A DNA stretch of 40,663 nucleotides, from contig VMTC01000050.1 of the NCBI GenBank assembly GCA_013791765.1, forward strand, positions 1 through 40,663. Reading direction: 5' to 3'. Source of the stretch: Rhodoferax sp. Its GTDB lineage: Bacteria > Pseudomonadota > Gammaproteobacteria > Burkholderiales > Burkholderiaceae_C. Positions within the stretch are counted from its first letter, which is position 1, and every line of letters begins with the position of its first letter. The position numbers and the translations under genes were made by a program. Shown in pieces: positions 8,862 to 15,972 of this stretch. The notes below the pieces were generated by a model, which ran no database searches, was not told where the DNA came from, and saw nothing but the letters and a program-made list of their open reading frames with translations.

Positions 8862-8990
8862 TTAAGCAGTTTGTTGATCTTGAGCTGCGCGGCCAATTTG
8901 CTCACGGTTGAAGGGCTTGCAAAAAGCCTGGCCTATGCAACCTGAGTCACCAATGACCAAAACGCGAAAATCGTCAGGAAATGTGTTCAT
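8862..8990 (-). pseudogene. Short-chain dehydrogenase (C-factor-like), N-terminal remnant
   Basis: Starts MNTFPDDFRVLVIGDSGCIGQAF, the N-terminal strand and dinucleotide-binding turn of C-factor-like short-chain dehydrogenases often found beside photolyase genes. The glycine-rich motif is degenerate and the frame stops after 42 residues next to the MITE, so at least 200 residues are lost. It lies just downstream of the photolyase gene at 9009 on the same strand. Confidence 0.5.
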
Positions 8991-9008
8991 GGTGCGCTGG
9001 CTCTGGTG

Positions 9009-10589
9009 TCAAAGTGAATCGAGCCGCTGGCGGGTTTGGCTGGCCTGGGCTTGCAGCGCGGTGCGTTCTTCGGGGGGCATTTTGGCCAACTGGCGGTAGG
9101 CCATGCCGATGCGCGGGTTGCGCTCCAGTTTGCTGGCGTTGCGCTGGTAAAAGTCCCAGTACAGCGCGTTGAACGGGCAGGCGGTCTCGCCCAGGCGCTG
9201 CTTTTTGTCATAGGCGCAGCCTTTGCAGTAGTCGCTCATGCGGTCAATGTAGGCGGCGCTTGACACATAGGGCTTGGTGGCCAGCAGGCCGCCGTCGGCA
9301 AACTGGCTCATGCCCAGCGTGTTGGGCAGTTCCACCCATTCGAAGGCGTCGATGTAAACGCCCAGGTACCAGCGGTGCAGCGCCTGCACGTCCAGCCCGA
9401 CCAGCAGGGCAAAGTTGCCAATCACCATCAGCCGCTGAATGTGGTGCGCGTGGGCGTTTTGCAGCGAGCTGGTGATGCTTGAGGCCAGGCAGTTCATGCG
9501 GGTGTCACCCGTCCAGAACCACTTGGGCAGCGGCGTGGTGTTCTCAAAGTAGTTGTGCTGGTCGTAGCCCGGCATCTGCGCCCAGTAGATGCCGCGTACA
9601 TATTCACGCCAGCCCATCACCTGGCGGATAAAGCCCTCTGTAGCGGCCAGTTCCACGCGGCCAGCGCGCCACTCGGCCTCGACCCGCTGCACCACTTCAC
9701 GCGGGTTCAACAGCTTCACGTTGAGCGCAAACGACAGCAAAGAGTGAAACAGCCGCTGGGCCTTGCGGCTCATGGCGTCTTCATAGTCGCCAAAGTGGGG
9801 CAGGGCGTGGCCGATGAAGTGCTCCAGCTGCTGCAAGGCTTCCGTGCGATCGAGCGGCCAGCGGAAGTGGGCGGCATTGGGTTCGCCAAAGCTCTGCACG
9901 CCCGCCGCTTCAATGGTGGCCCACAACGCGCTGTGGTCGTGCTGCGGGCGCAAGTCGGGCGGCTCAGGCGGCGTGCCTTTCCAGGGCTTGCGGTTCTCAA
10001 GATCAAAGTTCCACTGACCGCCAGCGGGCTGGTCGGCGCCGTCGATGAGCACACGGTGGCGTTTGCGCATGTGGCGGTAAAAAGTTTCCATCAGCCACTG
10101 CTTGCGGTTGGTGAACAGCTCGGCCACTTCATGGCGCTGGGTGTAGAAATGTTCGCTATCAACACAATAGCTTCCTGCGCTTATTCCACGCGGGCTAGAG
10201 GCGCAAAAGGCTTGTAATTGAAGGCCCAGCCGATATTCATCGGGGTCCTGGTATTCGAACACCTGCGTTTGGTAGTGCTGCAGCAAGGTGCTCAGGTTGC
10301 CGGTCAGGCTTTGCAGGTTGGCGGCATCGTCAATGGCCAGGTAATGCACGCGGTGGCCGGCGTCACGCAGTTGCTGCGCCAGCGCGCGCATGCCGGCAAA
10401 AATGGCGATGATTTTTTGCGCATGGTGCAGCACGTAATCGGTTTCCTGCCGCATTTCCATCAGCACATACACCACGTCGGGGCGCACGGTGGCAAACCAG
10501 CTGTGTTGCGGGTTGAGCTGGTCGCCCAGAATCAGGCGTAAGGTGTGGGCTGGGGCGGCCGGGGTGAGGTTTTGCAGTCGATTTGGCAT
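9009..10589 (-). CDS. FeS-type photolyase / bacterial (6-4) photolyase-related protein (PhrB family)
   Basis: A 526-residue protein of the FeS-BCP group. The N-terminal antenna domain begins LRLILGDQLNPQHSWF. The C-terminal FAD domain contains QVMGWREYVRGIYW and SSLQNAHAHHIQRLMV. Cysteines likely to bind a 4Fe-4S cluster are in MNCLASS, YCKGCAYDKK and ETACPFN, as in Agrobacterium PhrB, which repairs (6-4) photoproducts. The ATG at 10589 is preferred over a TTG at 10622 that overlaps the upstream gene. It lies 17 bases after the DASH cryptochrome gene. Odd feature: residues ~124-145 are encoded by a copy of the genome's intergenic repeat (10153-10217), replacing the usual short link before the SEHF motif. 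Confidence 0.88.
   Translation of the reverse strand: MPNRLQNLTPAAPAHTLRLILGDQLNPQHSWFATVRPDVVYVLMEMRQETDYVLHHAQKIIAIFAGMRALAQQLRDAGHRVHYLAIDDAANLQSLTGNLSTLLQHYQTQVFEYQDPDEYRLGLQLQAFCASSPRGISAGSYCVDSEHFYTQRHEVAELFTNRKQWLMETFYRHMRKRHRVLIDGADQPAGGQWNFDLENRKPWKGTPPEPPDLRPQHDHSALWATIEAAGVQSFGEPNAAHFRWPLDRTEALQQLEHFIGHALPHFGDYEDAMSRKAQRLFHSLLSFALNVKLLNPREVVQRVEAEWRAGRVELAATEGFIRQVMGWREYVRGIYWAQMPGYDQHNYFENTTPLPKWFWTGDTRMNCLASSITSSLQNAHAHHIQRLMVIGNFALLVGLDVQALHRWYLGVYIDAFEWVELPNTLGMSQFADGGLLATKPYVSSAAYIDRMSDYCKGCAYDKKQRLGETACPFNALYWDFYQRNASKLERNPRIGMAYRQLAKMPPEERTALQAQASQTRQRLDSL
10153..10217 (-). repeat. Intergenic repeat family member inside the photolyase gene (copy E)
   Basis: On the minus strand the core GCCTCTAGCCCGCGTG differs at one base from copy C, and the following AATAAGCGCA...GCTAT matches copy B. 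It is read in frame as CASSPRGISAGSYCV, without a stop. Confidence 0.65.
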
Positions 10590-10606
10590 GGTGTGAGGAT
10601 CTCGGG

Positions 10607-11920
10607 CTACACGGTTTGCCAAAGCCGCTGGTAGCTTTGGTCGGGGTCGTGCTCAAGGGCTTGCTTTTGCACGTTAAAGCGTCGCCCGCCGCGCGGGTCG
10701 GTGCCCATGCCGGCAATGTAGAGCCAGTTGCCCTGGTTGTTGTAGACGTCGTAGTCGATCAGCTGAGCTTCAAACCAGGCGGCACCAGCGCGCCAGTCGC
10801 CATGCAGCTCATGGATCCGATAACTCGCCACCACTTGGCGCAGCCGGTTGGACAGGTAGCCGCTGCTCAGCAGCTCGTGCATGGCCGCGTCCACCAAGGG
10901 CTCTTGTGTGCGGCCCAGGCACCAGCGGGTGAACAGCGCCGGGTCGTGGTGCAGTGGCGGCACTTTGTCGCGCAGACCCCGGTATCTGAAAAGCTTGGCG
11001 CCGTGCTGCAGATGCAAAAAACGAAAGTAGTCGCGCCACAGCAGCTCCAGGCGCAGCCACTCGGTGCCCTCGTTGGGGCCAACACGTGCATCGTGCTGGT
11101 CTATCGCGGTCGCCAGTTGCCGCACCGACAGCGCGCCACTGGCCAGCCACATGGCGCACTTGCTGGAAAAGTCGGTGCCGGTCAGCCGATTGCGCGTGGC
11201 TTTGTAGTTTTGCGGCAGGTCACTGGCGAAATAGCGCGCCAGATGGGCCAGCGCGGCACGCTCTCCCCCGGCAAACGCGCTGTGCAGATACGGCATGCTG
11301 GCGCGCGGCTCGGGCGCGGGTTCGCCCAGGTCTTGCAGTTGGCGCGCCAACCGGATGGTGGCGTAGCCGTGGGCAGCTTTGGGCAAGGGCGGCAATTGGG
11401 TGGGGGCGGGCAAGGGCGCGCCGCGCTGGGTGCCCGCCTGCGTCAGCATTTGGCGAAAACGGGTGTACGCCGGGGGCAGGTTTTGCACCTCAAACGGCAG
11501 AGCCTCTGGCGCGAACAGGCTCGACTGCCAGGTGCTGTGGATGTCCATGCCAGCCTGGCGCACCTTGTCCAACTCGTCCTCTTCATGCGTGGCGGCAATG
11601 CTTTCGCAGTGCACGCTGCGGGTGCCCAGTGGGGCCCCGAGCTTGGGCAAGATGTCGGCCGGCGGGCCGTACACCACAGTCAAGGCGCTGCCCAAAGCGC
11701 GCAATTGGGCGTCCAGGTCGATCAAGGTGTCCGTCAGCACGCGTTGCCGGTGCAGGCTGGGTTGCATCACGCCCCAGCGCGGTTCGCCGTTGTGGATGGC
11801 GCTGGCGCTGCCCATGCAATACACCGGCAGCACGGCGCCAGACTGCGCGCAGGCTTGGCCAAGCGCCGGGTTGTCGTGCAGGCGCAAGTCGTTTCTGAAC
11901 CAGTAAATCAGGGTGCTCAT
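10607..11920 (-). CDS. DASH-family cryptochrome/photolyase
   Basis: A 437-residue protein starting STLIYWFRNDLRLHDNPAL, the photolyase antenna-domain signature. The FAD-binding domain includes WLRLELLWRDYFRF, then SGYLSNRLRQVVAS, GDWRAGAAWFEAQLIDYDVYNNQGNW and GTDPRGGRRFN, all characteristic of cryptochrome-DASH. The family binds FAD and an antenna folate and repairs cyclobutane dimers, mainly in single-stranded DNA. The ATG at 11920 lies 1 base after the DUF2256 stop, so these are co-transcribed with the FeS photolyase downstream. Upstream in-frame residues to 12016 lie in the DUF2256 gene and are rejected. Confidence 0.88.
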   Translation of the reverse strand: MSTLIYWFRNDLRLHDNPALGQACAQSGAVLPVYCMGSASAIHNGEPRWGVMQPSLHRQRVLTDTLIDLDAQLRALGSALTVVYGPPADILPKLGAPLGTRSVHCESIAATHEEDELDKVRQAGMDIHSTWQSSLFAPEALPFEVQNLPPAYTRFRQMLTQAGTQRGAPLPAPTQLPPLPKAAHGYATIRLARQLQDLGEPAPEPRASMPYLHSAFAGGERAALAHLARYFASDLPQNYKATRNRLTGTDFSSKCAMWLASGALSVRQLATAIDQHDARVGPNEGTEWLRLELLWRDYFRFLHLQHGAKLFRYRGLRDKVPPLHHDPALFTRWCLGRTQEPLVDAAMHELLSSGYLSNRLRQVVASYRIHELHGDWRAGAAWFEAQLIDYDVYNNQGNWLYIAGMGTDPRGGRRFNVQKQALEHDPDQSYQRLWQTV

Positions 11921-11921
11921 G

Positions 11922-12077
11922 TCAGCCTTGCGGGGTCGGTTGGCCACTTCGACGGCAACGCTCGGAACAGTATTTGACCTGGTCCCAGTCACGCGCCCAC
12001 TTTTTGCGCCAGGCAAAAGCCAGGCCGCAGGTGAGGCAGATTTTGCTGGGCAACTCGGATTTTTTGCGCATTTTCAT
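11922..12077 (-). CDS. DUF2256 family small zinc-finger-like protein
   Basis: A 51-residue protein, [18 protein letters not shown] onwards, with Cys pairs CLTC and CSERC and the core [21 protein letters not shown], which is diagnostic for DUF2256. This family is usually found beside cryptochrome/photolyase genes, and here it immediately precedes the DASH cryptochrome. The four cysteines probably bind zinc. Function is unknown. Confidence 0.85.
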   Translation of the reverse strand: MKMRKKSELPSKICLTCGLAFAWRKKWARDWDQVKYCSERCRRSGQPTPQG

Positions 12078-12156
12078 GAGGATGGCGGTTGGGTGAGGCA
12101 GACGTCAGGGGGCGAAGGCGTTCAGATTCAGGTTCAGTGAGTTCATTCAAATCCTC

Positions 12157-13227
12157 TCAATCAAAGCCCAGCGTTTGCATCTGGCTCCAGTGAATGCCGG
12201 GCTCGTAGTCCAGAAACTGGCGCGCCAGCCATTGGCCCACCGGCTGCCAGTGCAGCCACAGCGGGTAGGCGGCCACTGAAACCAGCATGGCGCGCATGCG
12301 AAAGTTGAGCCAGCCGGGTTCACGCAGGCCGTCGTAGCCCCGATGCACGTTGCGCCACTCCAGTTCGGGCTCACTCTCCAACTTCTGGATGAAGTGGCAG
12401 TGCCAATGCAATCTGCTTAAAAATGCCTCCAGCCCACGTGCAGCATAAGCAAAGTGCTCTTTAATTTGAAGCAACTTGGCATCGGTGGCTTGCACCACCT
12501 CGCGCAGACTCACACAGCCAAAGCTCAGGTAGGGTGACAGGCGCGAGCAGGCGCTGGGGGCCGACAGCGGCGACGAGATGCCGCCCCGGTAGTGGCGACA
12601 GCGGTCATTCAAAAAATCATCCAGCACCGCCAGCCCCACGCTGCGCCCGCCACGCTGGCGCTGGGGTGGGTCAAAGGCATCCAGGCCCAAATCTTGTGCG
12701 CTGGGCACCGGCTGCGCGGCCCAAGGGCTGGGCTGAAACTGCAGCGTGCCGGGCGCGGGGCTGGGCAACTGGGGCGCTTGCGTGTGGGTGGCCCAGTGGC
12801 TTTGCCAGTGGTTGCGGCTTTTCAAGCGGCGCACCACGCCAAATTGGACGAACTCCTGCCAGCCCACCCCGTGGGCGCGGCACCAGCGCGCCACGGCCTG
12901 GTCGCGCTCAAACGTGACGGCGTTGCCGGTTTCCTCGTGCGACACCAGCCGCGCAAAAGGGGCCAGCGCGTGCAGCTGCGCCAGCACCGCAGGCACTTCC
13001 CCGCTGCGCACATGCAGGCGCCCACCCAGCGCCTTCAACGCGCGGGCCAGCGCGTGCAGGCTCTCCAGTATGAATTCATGGTGTTGGCGTGCCGCATCAG
13101 GCTGTACCCACAAGCTGGGTTCGACCACGTACAGGCACAACAGCGGCCCGTGCGCGGCGGCGCTCATCAGCGCGGCGTGGTCATGCAGCCGCAGGTCGCG
13201 CTTGAACCAGACCACGGTGTAGCTCAT
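12157..13227 (-). CDS. Cryptochrome/photolyase-family protein, C-terminally truncated
   Basis: A 356-residue protein starting MSYTVVWFKRDLRLHDHAAL, with antenna domain and the start of the FAD domain (SPYLSFGCVSLREV, SRLHWHCHFIQKLE, NFRMRAMLVSVAAYPLWLHW, YEPGIHWSQMQ). Family members continue for roughly another 100-150 residues after IHWSQ.QMQ with the remaining FAD-domain helices. Here the frame ends TLGFD and the missing part is not found in any frame before the DUF2256 gene. It is probably inactive or altered. Residues near 265-285 coincide with an inverted copy of the intergenic repeat (12416-12470). The ATG at 13227 overlaps the stop of a small upstream frame. Confidence 0.8.
   Translation of the reverse strand: MSYTVVWFKRDLRLHDHAALMSAAAHGPLLCLYVVEPSLWVQPDAARQHHEFILESLHALARALKALGGRLHVRSGEVPAVLAQLHALAPFARLVSHEETGNAVTFERDQAVARWCRAHGVGWQEFVQFGVVRRLKSRNHWQSHWATHTQAPQLPSPAPGTLQFQPSPWAAQPVPSAQDLGLDAFDPPQRQRGGRSVGLAVLDDFLNDRCRHYRGGISSPLSAPSACSRLSPYLSFGCVSLREVVQATDAKLLQIKEHFAYAARGLEAFLSRLHWHCHFIQKLESEPELEWRNVHRGYDGLREPGWLNFRMRAMLVSVAAYPLWLHWQPVGQWLARQFLDYEPGIHWSQMQTLGFD
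12416..12470 (+). repeat. Intergenic repeat family member inside the truncated photolyase gene (copy F)
   Basis: On the plus strand GCCTCCAGCCCACGTG differs at one base from the core of copy C, and CATAAGC...GTGCT resembles copy B. The gene reads it on the opposite strand without a stop, giving HFAYAARGLEAFL. Part of that peptide may be native, so the insertion limits are uncertain. Confidence 0.5.
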
Positions 13228-13328
13228 GCGCTCATGGCGGCGCTTGGCAGAGCTGGCTCCAGAAAATACACCGACGCCAGGCACAGCCAGGCCACGACGG
13301 CGGGGCGGGAAGACTCGCCAGTGTTCAT
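13224..13328 (-). CDS. Small hydrophobic protein overlapping the photolyase start (doubtful)
   Basis: A 34-residue frame, MNTGESSRPAVVAWLCLASV onwards, whose stop overlaps the photolyase ATG (ATGA). One hydrophobic stretch. It could be a leader or coupling peptide, or the remnant of a larger gene. No family is recognised. Confidence 0.25.
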   Translation of the reverse strand: MNTGESSRPAVVAWLCLASVYFLEPALPSAAMSA

Positions 13329-13338
13329 GGGAGCGTCA

Positions 13339-13701
13339 TCAATCTGCCGCATGGGCTTGAAGTTGGTCCAGGCTCACCCGTTCCAGCGCCTTGCTGTGGG
13401 TGCTTTTGAGGTAAACCGGTGGCACCACGCCCTCGGTCAGGGCCTCGCGCCAGCGCAGCACGCACAGGCACCAGCGGTCATCGGGCTTCAGCCCGGCAAA
13501 GCGGTGTTCAGGCCGGGGGGTGATCAGGTCGTTGCCTTGCGCCAGCGAGAAGTCAAGAAATTCGCGCGTCATGCGGGCGCACACCACGTGGGTGCCGTGG
13601 TCTTGCGCGTCGGTGGCGCAGCAGCCGTCGCGGTAAAAACCGGTGAGCGGGTCATAAGAGCAGGGCAGCAGCTCGGTGCCCAACACGTTGCGTGCAGTCA
13701 T
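13339..13701 (-). CDS. DUF2237 family protein
   Basis: A 120-residue protein with the full family signature: NVLGTELLPCSYDPLTGFYRDG, then CARMTREFLDFSLAQGNDL and GLKPDDRWCLCVLRW. DUF2237 proteins are small, rich in conserved Cys and Trp, and of unknown function; they often travel with photolyase or oxidative-stress genes. The ATG at 13701 gives the family length. It is upstream of, and on the same strand as, the photolyase genes. Confidence 0.85.
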   Translation of the reverse strand: MTARNVLGTELLPCSYDPLTGFYRDGCCATDAQDHGTHVVCARMTREFLDFSLAQGNDLITPRPEHRFAGLKPDDRWCLCVLRWREALTEGVVPPVYLKSTHSKALERVSLDQLQAHAAD

Positions 13702-13827
13702 GGTGATTTTTGGGTGGGTTCGATCAAGTCGTGTCATTGTGTGCCATGCCCCTGGCGGCTGCACCCGTCAATTTGCAAAATACCCCCAGGCATGACGGTC
13801 TTTGCCGGGGCTTGTCTATCATGCGAC

Positions 13828-14523
13828 ATGCTCAAAACCCCCCTACCTGTTTCTCCCCGCAAGCCACGCGTGGCCGTGTGGTTGGCGTTGGCATTTATTT
13901 TGGGCCTGGTTGGCTGGTGGGAATTTGCCGCACCCCGCGCATCGGGGGCCGCGCCACCGCAACCCGCCGCGCTTGCCCTGCCCGCAGGCAGCGAAGTGGC
14001 GGTGCTGGCGGGTGGCTGTTTCTGGTGCACCGAGGCTGACTTTGACAAACTGCCCGGCGTGCTGTCCACCACCTCAGGCTACACCGGCGGCAAAACCGCC
14101 AACCCCACGTATGCCGAGGTGGCCAGCCATGCCACCGGCCACGCTGAGGCGGTGCGCGTGGTGTTTGACCCGACGCGGGTGAGCTATGTGCAATTGCTGG
14201 CCCACTATTGGAAAACCATTGACCCCACCGCGCGCGACCGCCAGTTTTGCGACATTGGCACACCTTACCGCACGGCGATATTTGCCACCACACCCGAGCA
14301 ACTGCAGTTGGCGCAAGCATCCGTGGCGGCGCTGGTGCAGACCAAACCCTTTGCGGAACCTGTGGTGACGCAAATTCTCATGCTCGACGACTTTTACCCG
14401 GCTGAGGAGGAGCACCAAAACTACCACCAGAAAAACCCGGTGCGCTACAGCTACTACCGCACAAGTTGTGGTCGAGATGCCCGCCTCGAGCAGCTTTGGG
14501 GCGCCCCGGCTGCTGCCCGATAA
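13828..14523 (+). CDS. msrA: Peptide methionine sulfoxide reductase A, membrane-anchored or exported
   Basis: A 231-residue protein. An N-terminal hydrophobic segment (VAVWLALAFILGLVGWWEFA) acts as signal anchor or signal peptide. The catalytic motif GGCFWCTEADF, the SGYTGG loop and EEEHQNYHQKNP are the MsrA hallmarks. It reduces the S-epimer of methionine sulfoxide, here probably in the periplasm. The ATG at 13828 is chosen; a longer in-frame extension upstream runs through the antisense of DUF2237 and the photolyases and is not real. Transcribed divergently from the DUF2237/photolyase operon. Confidence 0.92.
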   Translation: MLKTPLPVSPRKPRVAVWLALAFILGLVGWWEFAAPRASGAAPPQPAALALPAGSEVAVLAGGCFWCTEADFDKLPGVLSTTSGYTGGKTANPTYAEVASHATGHAEAVRVVFDPTRVSYVQLLAHYWKTIDPTARDRQFCDIGTPYRTAIFATTPEQLQLAQASVAALVQTKPFAEPVVTQILMLDDFYPAEEEHQNYHQKNPVRYSYYRTSCGRDARLEQLWGAPAAAR

Positions 14524-14583
14524 TTTATAAGAAATCAGGCTGTAGCCCTTATGAAATAAGCGCAATGTGCTATAAAAATATAG
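14521..14583 (+). repeat. Dispersed CTAGCCC-type intergenic repeat, copy B
   Basis: Begins AATTTATAAGAAATCAGGC, has core CTGTAGCCC, then AAATAAGCGCAATGTGCTAT and an AT-rich end. It lies directly after the msrA stop. The rest of the gap to 14815 holds no recognisable gene. Confidence 0.7.
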
Positions 14584-14815
14584 AGCAAGCGCTTGTCTTC
14601 GGCGCTGACACAGCATGGATGCAAAAATAATTTTCGCCACAGTCAAAGTCCTCATAAAAAATGCGAAAACTTGACTTGTTAGAGATTAAATAAGCGCCTA
14701 CAGTGTGAAGCCAGATGATTTGGCGAGCAGTTCGCTGCCAGGCTTGACAGCAAGCCCACACCGCCCGTCACCGCCAAGCACGATCAGTTATCACCAATGA
14801 ACCAGGATGCCAAAC

Positions 14816-15232
14816 ATGCTTATCCGCATCATTTATGTCAGCAAGGCGGTAGGGCCGCAAACCACCACCATGACCAGCGCCATCCTGCAGGCATCGCAAA
14901 CCTGGAACAAAGCCCATGACGTCACTGGCGTGCTGTGTCAGGGGCAAGGGGTGTTTTTGCAGGCGCTTGAAGGCGAGCGCCGCGCGGTGACCGATCTTTA
15001 TGCGCGCATCCATGCCGATCAACGGCACACCGATGTGGAAATGCTGCACTGCGAAAGCATTGTCAAGAGGCGCTATGCCAACTGGTCCATGGCGCACGTC
15101 AGCTTGTCTGATATTGACCCGGAAACAAAAATCGACTGGCCAGAATTTGACCCCTACGGCACCACCGGGGTGCTGGTGATGGCGCGCATTGATGAGCTGC
15201 TGGCATCTGGCAGCGTGATTCAGGGGCGGTAG
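14816..15232 (+). CDS. BLUF-domain blue-light photoreceptor
   Basis: A 138-residue single-domain protein. It begins LIRIIYVSKAV with the flavin-contacting Tyr, followed by SQTWNKAHDVTGVL and GQGVFLQALEG containing the conserved Gln, and RRYANWSMAHVSL with the Trp/Met switch region. BLUF proteins bind FAD and signal blue light. The ATG at 14816 has AGGA about 9 bases upstream; 14807 is an alternative. There is no output domain, so it should act through a partner. It sits beside photolyases and MsrA, which suits a light or photo-oxidative stress island. Confidence 0.88.
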   Translation: MLIRIIYVSKAVGPQTTTMTSAILQASQTWNKAHDVTGVLCQGQGVFLQALEGERRAVTDLYARIHADQRHTDVEMLHCESIVKRRYANWSMAHVSLSDIDPETKIDWPEFDPYGTTGVLVMARIDELLASGSVIQGR

Positions 15233-15350
15233 ACCATCCGCACCGCCTTGACAGGCGCGCCAGCCCTCTCCACTTTCGGCCCGCGCCGCGTGGAAGGACA
15301 GGAAATTGAACCGCATGAGTCCGAGTAAATGATAAAAGGCGAAGATTCGT

Positions 15351-15415
15351 CAAAAATTTATAACAAATAGGCCTCTAGCCCACGTGTTTAATAGGGTTGT
15401 AGCTATTATTTAAGT
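15351..15415 (+). repeat. Dispersed CTAGCCC intergenic repeat, copy C
   Basis: AAATTTATAACAAATAG, core GCCTCTAGCCCACGTG, then GTAGCTATTATTTAAG. It lies between the convergent BLUF and sigma-factor genes. It is the clearest copy for defining the family. Confidence 0.75.
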
Positions 15416-15422
15416 TGCAAAT

Positions 15423-15953
15423 TCAAAGCAAAGGCCGGGGCACAAAGTCGCTGATGCGGCCTCCGTCATCGACCTGCACCTGGCAGACCAGGCTCATCTG
15501 GGTGCGCAGGCGCAGGCGGGCGCGCTGCACCCGTGATTTGGCCGCGCTCAGGCTCAAGCCTTTGAGTTGGGCAAAGTCGGCTTGGCGCATGCCTTGCAGG
15601 TCGCAAAGCAGGATGGCTTCGCGGTCGTCCGGGCTCAACTCGCTGAGCACGCGCGGCAGGCAGGCGGTGAGCGTGTCCACGGTCTCGGTGTCGTCAGCGG
15701 GCGTGGCCAGGTCCTCGGGCAGCTCCACCATGTGATGTGCCAACCGCAAATGGTCCGCCAGCGTGTTGCGCGCCACCTCAAACAGCCAGGCGCGCGCGTT
15801 CTCGACCGCACAAAAGCGCTCGCCCTGGCGCAGCGCCTTCAAAAACAGGTCTTGCATCAGGTCGTCCGCCAGCGCGCTATTGCCAACGCGCCGGCGCAGC
15901 CAGCCGCGCAACTCGCTCTCATGCGCGCTCCAGGCGCTGTTCAGGCAGTTCAT
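15423..15953 (-). CDS. ECF-type RNA polymerase sigma factor (SigZ-like)
   Basis: A 176-residue protein. Region 2 includes NSALADDLMQDLFLKAL and ARAWLFEVARNTLADHLR; region 4 includes SPDDREAILLCDLQGMRQADFAQLKGLSLSAAKSRVQRAR. A short tail VCQVQVDDGGRISDFVPRP follows, as in SigZ-like proteins. No anti-sigma gene is adjacent. The ATG at 15953 lies 19 bases after the stop of the sigma-54 response regulator, so it is very likely the last gene of the regulatory operon. Having an ECF sigma factor there is unusual and suggests a second tier of control. Confidence 0.85.
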   Translation of the reverse strand: MNCLNSAWSAHESELRGWLRRRVGNSALADDLMQDLFLKALRQGERFCAVENARAWLFEVARNTLADHLRLAHHMVELPEDLATPADDTETVDTLTACLPRVLSELSPDDREAILLCDLQGMRQADFAQLKGLSLSAAKSRVQRARLRLRTQMSLVCQVQVDDGGRISDFVPRPLL

Positions 15954-15972
15954 GGTGTGGCTGGCCCCGCGG

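Noticed and set aside
12592-13827. In-frame 5' extension of msrA giving a 643-residue protein
   Set aside because: It runs antisense through the photolyase and DUF2237 genes; MsrA with its signal anchor begins naturally at 13828.
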